DNA from: an uncultured Lachnospiraceae bacterium
GTDB taxonomy: Bacteria; Bacillota_A; Clostridia; Lachnospirales; Lachnospiraceae
Direction of reading: 5' to 3'
NCBI GenBank assembly: GCA_946529195.1
Contig: CAMMZE010000075.1
Coordinates: 1-5,926, forward strand
DNA: 5,926 nucleotides
Shown here: positions 1 to 5,096 of the stretch, in pieces
Layout of the letters: each line of letters starts with the position of its first letter
Position numbering within the stretch: position 1 is the stretch's first letter
Notes under the pieces: model-generated
What the model was told of the DNA's origin: nothing
Seen by the model: the letters and a program-made list of their open reading frames with translations, nothing else
The model's database searches: none
Program-made: the position numbers and the translations under genes

Positions 1-88
1 CCCGGCCCACGGCTCAGCCCCCGGCCCACGGCTCAGCCCCCGGCCCACGGCTCAGTCCCCGGCCCACGGCTCAGTCCCCGGCCCACGG
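1..88. repeat. GC-rich 19-bp tandem repeat array
   Basis: The unit is YCCCCGGCCCACGGCTCAG. Copies lie at 1-17 (cut by the window edge), 18-36, 37-55, 56-74 and 75-88 (partial). Complete copies are identical except for the first base, which is C in the left copies and T in the right ones. The array decays at 80-93 into a doubled GGCCCAC. There are no spacers, so it is not a CRISPR array. On the minus strand it gives alternating runs of three and four to five G. It ends 17 bp before the -35 box of the downstream gene pair. Its length beyond the window is unknown. Confidence 0.95.
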
Positions 89-105
89 CCCACACTCTCC
101 CACTC

Positions 106-134
106 TTGTCTGCCAAGTCGATAATGTATATAAT
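106..134 (+). promoter_or_regulatory. Sigma-A-type promoter of the DUF3990/XRE pair
   Basis: TTGTCT at 106-111 (four of six matches to TTGACA) is followed by a 17-nt spacer and a perfect TATAAT at 129-134. Transcription should start near 141, about 30 nt before the toxin-like gene. No other promoter is apparent before the second gene, so both are likely transcribed together. Confidence 0.8.
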
Positions 135-155
135 GAGTATACTCCTACAGGAGTA
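126..155. promoter_or_regulatory. Two dyads over the promoter, candidate operator
   Basis: Dyad A at 126-142 is GTATA, 7 nt, TATAC, and it spans the -10 box. Dyad B at 140-155 has perfect 7-bp arms (TACTCCT / AGGAGTA) around a central AC and covers the predicted transcription start. Inverted repeats in this position are typical operators of XRE-type autoregulators, and the second gene encodes such a protein. As RNA, dyad B would pair one AGGAG (149-153) but leave the second one (159-163) free. Confidence 0.5.
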
Positions 156-158
156 GTC

Positions 159-163
159 AGGAG
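159..163 (+). promoter_or_regulatory. Ribosome binding site deciding the DUF3990 start
   Basis: AGGAG lies 7 nt before ATG 171. The GTG at 168 is only 4 nt away and the ATG at 174 is 10 nt away, so 171 fits best. A second AGGAG at 149-153 is too far upstream of any of these starts and lies inside a palindrome. Confidence 0.65.
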
Positions 164-170
164 CTGTGTG

Positions 171-860
171 ATGATGCTTACAATATTTCATGGATCTGAA
201 AAGATCATCGACCGGCCATACTTTGGCGGCAGTAAAAACAATAATGATTACGGAAACGGCTTTTACTGCACGGAAAATGCGGATGTTGCCCGGGAATGGA
301 GTGTCGATGAGGATCGGGATGGTTTTCTGAACCGGTACGAACTGGAGGAGGACGGTCTGCGTATTCTGTACCTGAACGGCGGTAATTACAGTATTCTGAA
401 CTGGCTTTCCATTCTTCTTGAAAACCGGCAATTCCAGGTCACCTCAAGACTGGCACAGGAGGCCAGGAAATATCTTCTGGAAAAGTTTTCGATTCCATGG
501 AAAGAAGCGGATCTCATTATAGGCTACAGAGCAGATGACAGCTATTTTGCTTTTGCCGCAGACTTTCTTAATGGGACGATCTCCCTCTCTCAATTGAACC
601 GTGCCATGTATCTCGGAAAGCTTGGCGAACAGATCGTCCTGAAAAGTAAAAAGAGTTATGAACAGATACGATTTATCGGATATGATCCCGTAGACTCCCG
701 CATTTGGTATACCCGAAAAGCCGATCGTGACCGGCGGGCAAGGCAGTCCTATTTTGATATGGACCGGGAAGGATGGCAAAAAGGCGAATTGTATATGCCC
801 ATGATCCTTGATGAGGAGGTTGGTCCGGATGACCCGCGCATACAGCGAATTATATATTGA
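171..860 (+). CDS. DUF3990 family protein, probable ADP-ribosyltransferase-like toxin
   Basis: This is a 229-residue soluble protein with no signal peptide or membrane segment. Numbered from ATG 171, it shows features I recognise from DUF3990: an N-terminal FHGS (His7), then DYGNGFYCT (Tyr32), then a helical middle with NYSILNWL at about 72-79. After these come IIGYRADDSYF at about 116-126 and LGKLGEQIVLKS at about 148-159. The family is thought to have an ADP-ribosyltransferase-like fold of the His-Tyr-Glu/Gln type. His7, Tyr32 and Glu153/Gln154 are plausible active-site positions, but that assignment is inference. The gene overlaps the downstream XRE gene by 32 nt, which suggests translational coupling and a toxin-antitoxin relationship. 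Target and activity cannot be read from the sequence. The family call is fairly sure; the toxin role is less so. Confidence 0.8.
   Translation: MMLTIFHGSEKIIDRPYFGGSKNNNDYGNGFYCTENADVAREWSVDEDRDGFLNRYELEEDGLRILYLNGGNYSILNWLSILLENRQFQVTSRLAQEARKYLLEKFSIPWKEADLIIGYRADDSYFAFAADFLNGTISLSQLNRAMYLGKLGEQIVLKSKKSYEQIRFIGYDPVDSRIWYTRKADRDRRARQSYFDMDREGWQKGELYMPMILDEEVGPDDPRIQRIIY
814..820 (+). promoter_or_regulatory. Ribosome binding site of the XRE gene, inside the toxin gene
   Basis: AGGAGGT is a near-perfect anti-16S match lying 8 nt before ATG 829. It sits within the 3' end of the DUF3990 coding region. It rules against the upstream in-frame starts TTG 808 and ATG 811, which precede or overlap it. 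Confidence 0.8.
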
Positions 861-1470
861 GAACGCCCAGAATGTATTTGCACAGATGATGCACTATGTC
901 ATATATGATCTGGAGATGGACTATGATTCCTGGACGGACTTGTTCATCCGTTCCGGCATCGCATATCAGTTTGAAAATGGGAATCCCCGATATGTTGCCG
1001 GCATGTCAGGCCCCGAACTGGCGGATGCGGTGCTTTTCCGTCTTACAGGACATGAGTGCTCTGTCGCTGCTTCGTCATATTTTGACCGGTCAGATGCTTA
1101 TTGGACCGGGTACACAGCGGCCTGGTATCAGTGGTATTCCTGCTGCTCCTTCCGGCAGCTGTTTGCTGAAGTTCCCTGCTCTTCCATTGCACGTATGTAC
1201 AGCAAATATCACGAAATGGACCTTCAGCATTCAGCGGATGAGATCAGCCGTCTCCGGAGGCTGTCCGCATACGGAAAGGGCATTGCTTTGAAGCGGCTGC
1301 GGGAGGAAAGCGGACTGAGCCAGCGCGGTCTTGCAGAGCTCTCCGGCGTCCCACTCAGGACCATCCAGCAATATGAGCAGAGGCAGAAGGACTTGCGTAA
1401 GGCTGCGTTTGATACCGTCAGCAGACTGGCAGAAGCTCTCCACTGTACACCGGAAGAATTTGTAGGGTGA
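829..1470 (+). CDS. XRE-family helix-turn-helix protein, probable antitoxin and autoregulator
   Basis: This is a 213-residue protein with two parts. Residues about 150-213 form an XRE (HTH_3) DNA-binding domain: LKRLREESGLSQRGLAELSGVPLR, then IQQYEQ as the recognition-helix region, ending in CTPEEFVG. Residues 1 to about 130 form a helical, aromatic-rich domain I cannot name. Its landmarks are YIENAQNVFAQMMHY, SGIAYQFENGNPRYVAGMSGPELA and WTGYTAAWYQWYSCCSF. As I recall, similar domains occur beside DUF3990 genes in clostridia. By analogy with type II systems, it would neutralise the toxin and the C-terminal domain would bind the promoter dyads. Both are inference. The toxin-first order is less common than antitoxin-first. 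An ordinary regulator with a sensor domain is the alternative. Confidence 0.8.
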   Translation: MTRAYSELYIENAQNVFAQMMHYVIYDLEMDYDSWTDLFIRSGIAYQFENGNPRYVAGMSGPELADAVLFRLTGHECSVAASSYFDRSDAYWTGYTAAWYQWYSCCSFRQLFAEVPCSSIARMYSKYHEMDLQHSADEISRLRRLSAYGKGIALKRLREESGLSQRGLAELSGVPLRTIQQYEQRQKDLRKAAFDTVSRLAEALHCTPEEFVG

Positions 1471-1530
1471 AAATGGGATGACCACGCCGAGAGGAATTGT
1501 AATCTTGCACAGATTGTATTTTCCCATTTT
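1470..1530 (+). terminator. Long-loop inverted repeat after the XRE gene, possible terminator
   Basis: AAAATGGGA at 1470-1478 pairs perfectly with TCCCATTTT at 1522-1530. The left arm starts on the last base of the stop codon. The 43-nt interior holds a weaker hairpin, AATCT/AGATT at 1501-1515. The right arm ends in four T and is followed by AGGTATTTTT. This could end the DUF3990/XRE transcript, but the AT-rich stem and long loop make it a poor classical terminator. Confidence 0.35.
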
Positions 1531-1542
1531 AGGTATTTTTAC

Positions 1543-1554
1543 GAAAACGTTTTC
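1543..1554. promoter_or_regulatory. Palindrome GAAAACGTTTTC, LacI/CcpA-type operator candidate
   Basis: This is a perfect 12-bp palindrome with the central CG typical of LacI-family operators. It resembles the core of catabolite-responsive (cre) sites but lacks the usual outer T and A. It directly abuts the -35 box at 1555, so a bound protein would be placed to affect the DUF975 promoter. Confidence 0.4.
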
Positions 1555-1583
1555 TTGACTTTTTCAAACGCTCTATTCATACT
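1555..1583 (+). promoter_or_regulatory. Probable promoter of the DUF975 gene
   Basis: TTGACT at 1555-1560 (five of six matches) is followed by 17 nt and CATACT at 1578-1583 (four of six). It predicts a leader of about 95 nt before ATG 1687. AATAAT at 1595-1600 is a better -10 by sequence but has no good -35 in front of it. Confidence 0.5.
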
Positions 1584-1602
1584 TTTAATCACAGAATAAT
1601 AC

Positions 1603-1630
1603 TGCCGGTCATTGTCCGGCGATAACGGCA
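1603..1630 (+). other. Leader hairpin with two alternative pairings
   Basis: In the predicted DUF975 leader, GCCGG (1604-1608) can pair with CCGGC (1616-1620) across a 7-nt loop. TCCGGC is followed by CGGCA (1626-1630), which can instead pair with TGCCG (1603-1607). The stems are short and there is no recognisable riboswitch, so this may be chance. Confidence 0.2.
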
Positions 1631-1675
1631 TCTCAGATGAAAACGCAGTAATGAAGCATAGATGTTTAAATATCA

Positions 1676-1682
1676 GGGAGGT
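1676..1682 (+). promoter_or_regulatory. Ribosome binding site deciding the DUF975 start
   Basis: GGGAGGT lies 4 nt before ATG 1687 (5 nt if read as AGGGAGG). It fixes that start over the in-frame ATT 1612 and ATG 1651, neither of which has such a site. Confidence 0.75.
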
Positions 1683-1686
1683 CAAT

Positions 1687-2376
1687 ATGAAGAGCAGAAG
1701 TGAAATCAAAGAAATCGGCAAGGAAGCCTTTAAGGCAAATTACTGGAACTGTGTACTGGCGGCACTGCTGGTGACGGCCGTCACCGGTGTACTTACCTGG
1801 CTCTCCGACGGAGAGCAGGCCTCGCAGGTGCTGGCAGAGGGAGAGAGTATACGCTTAAGTGTCAGTACAAGTGCCGGAAAGCTCCTCTCCTTCCTGCTTA
1901 ACGGACCGCTCAATGTCGGCCTTGCCGGGTTTTTCCTTATGAATCTTTTTGCGGACCGGGAGGCTCCCACTGTGACGGTGCCCTTTTCGGAAGCTTTTAA
2001 GAACTACCCCAGAAAGCTTGGTACGACTTTTCTTGTGCGTCTCTTCACTTTCCTCTGGTGCATTCTGTTTATCATTCCCGGCATCATCAAGGCTATCGCC
2101 TACAGCATGACCCCCTACATTCTGGAGGATTGCCCGGAAGTGAAGGCAATGGATGCGATCAAGCTCTCGCAGCGCATGATGAACGGTCATAAGGGTGAGT
2201 ATTTCGTCATGATCCTGAGCTTTATCGGATGGATCCTGCTCTCCTGCCTGACTCTGGGGCTGCTTTTCATTTTCTACGTCCATCCCTACATGCAGAGCAC
2301 TTTTGCGGTATTTTACGCAGAAGTGAAGGAAGATGCCCTCCAAAGAGGTGTTATTTCCCAGGAGGAGCTGGCGTAA
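1687..2376 (+). CDS. DUF975 family integral membrane protein
   Basis: This is a 229-residue protein. Its opening, MKSRSEIKEIGKEAFKANYW, is characteristic of DUF975: a charged amphipathic start leading straight into the first membrane helix. Membrane segments are visible at about residues 19-39, 66-86, 112-135 and 172-200. A hydrophilic stretch after the second contains PFSEAF. The family-typical IPGIIKAIAYSMTPYILED at about 129-148 carries the Pro-Gly turn, and it is followed by AMDAIKLSQRMMNGHKGEYF. The C-terminus is hydrophilic. The family's function is unknown to me. The gene has its own promoter and is followed by a strong terminator, so it is probably monocistronic and not functionally tied to nrfA. 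An extended reading from 1612 adds 25 polar residues upstream of the normal family start and is not favoured. Confidence 0.85.
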   Translation: MKSRSEIKEIGKEAFKANYWNCVLAALLVTAVTGVLTWLSDGEQASQVLAEGESIRLSVSTSAGKLLSFLLNGPLNVGLAGFFLMNLFADREAPTVTVPFSEAFKNYPRKLGTTFLVRLFTFLWCILFIIPGIIKAIAYSMTPYILEDCPEVKAMDAIKLSQRMMNGHKGEYFVMILSFIGWILLSCLTLGLLFIFYVHPYMQSTFAVFYAEVKEDALQRGVISQEELA

Positions 2377-2385
2377 AGGAGCGAG

Positions 2386-2534
2386 TGCTTGAGTGAGGGG
2401 CTCTGAGTCAGGGGGACAGGTACGCTGACTCGGCCGGGTAGAAAGAATAAGCCACGAAGCGCGGTTTTATACCGGCTTCGTGGCTTTTTGATTGTGCGCG
2501 ATGAGTCAGCGTACCTGTCCCCGTGGCTCAAGCA
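2386..2534. repeat. Nested inverted-repeat element (REP/MITE-like)
   Basis: Three inverted repeats sit inside one another. The outer arms are TGCTTGAG (2386-2393) and CTCAAGCA (2527-2534). The middle arms are GGGGACAGGTACGCTGACTC (2412-2431) and its exact complement at 2503-2522, a perfect 20 bp. The inner hairpin, 2449-2486, is an intrinsic terminator. The left side has extra sequence between the outer and middle arms, so the fold is imperfect there. The GGGGAC/GTCCCC theme resembles interspersed palindromic repeats seen in clostridial genomes; membership of such a family is inference. There is no open reading frame of note inside. Confidence 0.8.
2449..2489 (+). terminator. Intrinsic terminator after the DUF975 gene
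   Basis: GCCACGAAGC (2451-2460) pairs with GCTTCGTGGC (2475-2484). After a one-base bulge at 2461, CGG (2462-2464) pairs with CCG (2472-2474), leaving the loop TTTTATA. Five T follow at 2485-2489. AA at 2449-2450 extends the stem against the first T residues. It ends the DUF975 transcript and insulates nrfA. Confidence 0.9.
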
Positions 2535-2563
2535 TTGCGAAAACAGCCGCTTTCAGTTATAAT
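2535..2563 (+). promoter_or_regulatory. Probable nrfA promoter
   Basis: TTGCGA at 2535-2540 (four of six matches) is followed by 17 nt and a perfect TATAAT at 2558-2563. A second TATAAT follows at 2564-2569. The -35 box starts on the base directly after the nested inverted-repeat element. The predicted leader is about 55-60 nt. I see no convincing FNR-like dyad. Confidence 0.65.
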
Positions 2564-2615
2564 TATAATGTATTTTTGTGGGGTCAGCACCAGCTGAATC
2601 TTTATCTGCTTTATC

Positions 2616-2621
2616 GGAGGT
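2616..2621 (+). promoter_or_regulatory. Ribosome binding site deciding the nrfA start
   Basis: GGAGGT lies 7 nt before ATG 2629. That start begins with MKK and a hydrophobic segment, as expected for an exported protein. An in-frame start at GTG 2578 would put 17 residues before the signal and has no such site. Confidence 0.8.
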
Positions 2622-2628
2622 CTGCATC

Positions 2629-3906
2629 ATGAAGAAGTCAGCCGGCTCCGATACTCTGATGACCTGTCTTACGGTTCTTTCCGTAGCTGCCTGTGTCGTC
2701 AGCCTGTATCAGTCAGGAGTCAAAACTATAAAAGATTCACGGAAGGTAAGCTCCATTTCCGAGATCACGGTGCCGGAGGTGCCGCAGATCTCGACCTCCC
2801 GTCCTTACAATGTCATATCGGCAGAAGAATGGTCCTCCTACTATCCGGAGATCTATACGAGCCATATGAAAAACGGTGAGAACACCGGAAATACGGACGG
2901 AAGGACCGCCTATACGGAAACGGATCCTTATATCAGCACACTTTACCAGGGCATCGGCTTTGCTTTTGATTACACTGAAGCGATCGGCCACAGTTATACT
3001 CTGGATGATATTGCGAAGACGGAGCGTCCGCATAAACTGGCGAACTGTCTCACCTGCAAGACGCCGGACTTTACGGCTCTCGTCAACGAACTCGGTCCGG
3101 AAGCTTACAGCATGGACTTTGAAGAGGTCCAGGCGATGGTCTCCGAGCCGGTCAGCTGCTATAACTGCCACGAGAATACGCCCGGAACACTGGTCCTGAC
3201 CCACGACTACATGGCAAGGGCAGTTTCGGATGATATTGAAGCGGGCAAAGTGGATCCCGCCAACGCCGCCTGTGGCCAGTGCCATATCGAGTATTACTTC
3301 CGCCCGGATACCAAACAGACGGATGTTCCCTATACCGGTCCCGAGAACATGGATCCCGATTCCATCCTGGCCTTCTACAACGAGATGGGCTTTGTGGATT
3401 TCACGAATGAAAACACGGGCGTCGGCATGATCAAGGTACAGCATCCGGAATTTGAGACCTACACCGGTGCCGGAAGCCAGCACGCCGGGATGTACAACTG
3501 CGCAGACTGCCATATGGGCGTTGCCTATGACAAAAAGGGTTATCCTTATGTAAACCATGAGTTCACAAGCCCTCTGGACAATCCCGAGCTTCTGGCAAGC
3601 AACTGCAGCCTGTGCCATTCTGATCTGAAATCCCAGGTCAGGGCGATCCAGGAAGAGATCACCGCCCGCGAGACAGAAGTCGGTATGCTTCTGGTCGAAC
3701 TGAATTCGAAGCTGGCGGAAGCCGTTGCTTCCGGACAGCTCAGCGAAGAAGAACTGGAAGAGCTTCGCATGCTGGACCGCAGCGCACAATTCTACTGGGA
3801 TTTCGTCTATGTTGAAAACAGCGAAGGCGCACACAACTCCGCGCTCAGCAGGGAATGCCTGAACAAAGCGGAAGATCTTGCCAACCAGGCGCTTACAAAG
3901 CTGTGA
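2629..3906 (+). CDS. nrfA: Cytochrome c nitrite reductase, pentaheme (ammonia-forming)
   Basis: NrfA reduces nitrite to ammonium with six electrons on the outer face of the membrane. Of its 425 residues, 9-30 are a hydrophobic segment after MKK. Five heme sites follow in the canonical order: CLTCK (140-144, lysine-ligated active-site heme), then CYNCH (177-181), CGQCH (215-219), CADCH (291-295) and CSLCH (326-330). Expected catalytic residues are present: Arg133, Tyr222 in CHIEYYF, and His272 in KVQHPEFE. Glu221, Tyr222, Lys269 and Gln271 match the calcium ligands of classical NrfA. Candidate distal heme ligands include His121, His192, His310 and His402. The C-terminal part, about 333-425, is long helices, as in the NrfA dimer interface. 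VAAC at 19-22 also fits a lipobox, so a lipoprotein is possible instead of an uncleaved anchor. No nrfH is adjacent. Downstream genes make its hemes attachable. Confidence 0.95.
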   Translation: MKKSAGSDTLMTCLTVLSVAACVVSLYQSGVKTIKDSRKVSSISEITVPEVPQISTSRPYNVISAEEWSSYYPEIYTSHMKNGENTGNTDGRTAYTETDPYISTLYQGIGFAFDYTEAIGHSYTLDDIAKTERPHKLANCLTCKTPDFTALVNELGPEAYSMDFEEVQAMVSEPVSCYNCHENTPGTLVLTHDYMARAVSDDIEAGKVDPANAACGQCHIEYYFRPDTKQTDVPYTGPENMDPDSILAFYNEMGFVDFTNENTGVGMIKVQHPEFETYTGAGSQHAGMYNCADCHMGVAYDKKGYPYVNHEFTSPLDNPELLASNCSLCHSDLKSQVRAIQEEITARETEVGMLLVELNSKLAEAVASGQLSEEELEELRMLDRSAQFYWDFVYVENSEGAHNSALSRECLNKAEDLANQALTKL

Positions 3907-3950
3907 ATCCCGCTGACAGGCTCTTTGCCTGAGACAATGCATCACACCGT

Positions 3951-3987
3951 CAAGTGCCCTGATCGATATCAGGGCACTTGTTCTGTT
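3951..3987 (+). terminator. Perfect hairpin after nrfA, probable terminator
   Basis: CAAGTGCCCTGAT (3951-3963) and ATCAGGGCACTTG (3968-3980) pair without mismatch around a CGAT loop. The tail TTCTGTT is only moderately T-rich, so read-through into resB is plausible. A small hairpin, CAGGC/GCCTG at 3917-3931, precedes it. No convincing promoter is seen between here and resB: TACTAT at 4013-4018 could be a -10 box but lacks a well-spaced -35. Confidence 0.75.
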
Positions 3988-4034
3988 CAACGCTTAGATC
4001 AGTACCAGGCTTTACTATTTAGGAAAATAATTCC

Positions 4035-5096
4035 ATGTCCGTGAAAAAGATCCTGTTTTTCTTAAAAAGCATGCAGTTCAGTTTTATCCTGCTGTTTCTC
4101 ATCATAGCCTGCTGTATTGCAGGAAGCGTCATTCCCCAGGGAGAGACTCTCGGCGCATACATGCGCCTGTACGGAGAAGGCCCCGGTTCCCTTATCTTCG
4201 GCCTCGGCTTCGGCAATATATTTGAATGCCCTCTGTTCGTAGTACTGACGGCGCTGCTTTCCTTTAACCTGGTCCTCTGCAGCATTTCCCGCTTCCCGTC
4301 CCTTCTGAAACGGAGCCGTCTCCTGAAAGAAAAAAACGGGCATTTCCCGATCGGCATCTACGGCAGCTGGATCACCCATCTGGGGATCCTTTTCCTTATC
4401 ATCGGTTTTGCGGCGGGCAGGATATTATCCGAAGAATACACACTCTACGGCATAGCGGGAAGCACACAGCCCATTGAGGATACCGGCATGACGCTTACCA
4501 TCGACAGTTTTGATGTGGATCTGCGCGACGACTTTACCGTGGAACAGTATACGGCAGGCATAACGGTGACAGACCAAAGCGGCCGCAAAGAGAGCGGTTT
4601 TGCCAGTGTCAACCATCCCCTGGATGCCTTCGGCTACAGCTTTTACCAGGACAGCACCGGCTGGGCATCTTATGTGGATATCTATAAAAAAGATACGCTG
4701 CTTGGTTCGGATCTTCTGTGTGTGGGCGAATACACAGGCACGGATGAAATGCCGGGACTGGTCTGCCAGCTCTACAATTTCTACCCCGACCTGGCCACGG
4801 ACGCGGACGGAAAATATTATTCCCGCACGCCCCTTCTGAATAATCCGTCTTTCCTATATGCAATCTACTTTAATAACCGGATGATCGACATGAATATGGT
4901 AAAAGAGGGCGCACTGATTCCGGTGAACGAGTTTTCTTTTGCCTTCCGGGACCCGACAGAATACACACTCCTGGTCATCAAGAGAGATCCGACCATTTCC
5001 TTTGTAGCGGCGGCGGCTCTCCTGATCCTTGCCGGTCTCTTTATTTCTTTTTATATAAAACCTCTGGAGGAGAAAAAATATGCTGGATTCAATTGA
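4035..5096 (+). CDS. resB: Cytochrome c biogenesis protein ResB/Ccs1 (CcsB), System II
   Basis: ResB is one half of the System II heme exporter and cytochrome c synthase, working with CcsA. The protein has 353 residues. Three N-terminal membrane helices lie at about 14-33, 66-85 and 112-128, a large extracytoplasmic domain at about 130-318, and a fourth helix at about 321-340. SWITHLGILFLIIGFAAG carries His115 at the start of the third helix, matching the conserved transmembrane heme-ligand histidine of the CcsB half. VNHPLDAFGYSFYQ (His194) is another ResB-typical stretch. It is much shorter than Bacillus ResB (over 500 residues), a compact form. The start ATG 4035 has AGGA 10 nt upstream, a weak and slightly distant site. 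Its end overlaps ccsA by 17 nt. NrfA, directly upstream, is the obvious client. Confidence 0.9.
   Translation: MSVKKILFFLKSMQFSFILLFLIIACCIAGSVIPQGETLGAYMRLYGEGPGSLIFGLGFGNIFECPLFVVLTALLSFNLVLCSISRFPSLLKRSRLLKEKNGHFPIGIYGSWITHLGILFLIIGFAAGRILSEEYTLYGIAGSTQPIEDTGMTLTIDSFDVDLRDDFTVEQYTAGITVTDQSGRKESGFASVNHPLDAFGYSFYQDSTGWASYVDIYKKDTLLGSDLLCVGEYTGTDEMPGLVCQLYNFYPDLATDADGKYYSRTPLLNNPSFLYAIYFNNRMIDMNMVKEGALIPVNEFSFAFRDPTEYTLLVIKRDPTISFVAAAALLILAGLFISFYIKPLEEKKYAGFN

Noticed and set aside
1..88. CRISPR array
   Set aside because: The 19-bp units are directly adjacent with no unique spacers.
33..431. Minus-strand open frame running from the DUF3990 gene into the tandem repeats
   Set aside because: It overlaps the DUF3990 gene in antisense and ends in low-complexity repeat translation. 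It has no recognisable domain.
808..828. Upstream starts TTG 808 or ATG 811 for the XRE gene
   Set aside because: The AGGAGGT at 814-820 lies downstream of both and is ideally spaced for ATG 829.
1612..1686. N-terminal extension of the DUF975 protein
   Set aside because: The family normally starts at the MKSRSEIKEIG stretch, which has its own GGGAGGT site. The extra 25 residues are polar and lie in the predicted leader.
2377..2628. A small nrfH-like or other gene between DUF975 and nrfA
   Set aside because: The stretch is filled by the nested inverted repeat, terminator, promoter and ribosome binding site. No frame encodes CxxCH motifs.
2737..3990. Long open frame of over 400 codons on the minus strand, opposite nrfA
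   Set aside because: The + strand frame carries all five heme motifs and catalytic residues of NrfA with a proper ribosome binding site. The antisense product resembles no family I know and is explained by codon bias of the real gene.
4600..4839. Short + strand frame inside resB
   Set aside because: It is an out-of-frame shadow of the resB coding region, with no ribosome binding site and no recognisable product.
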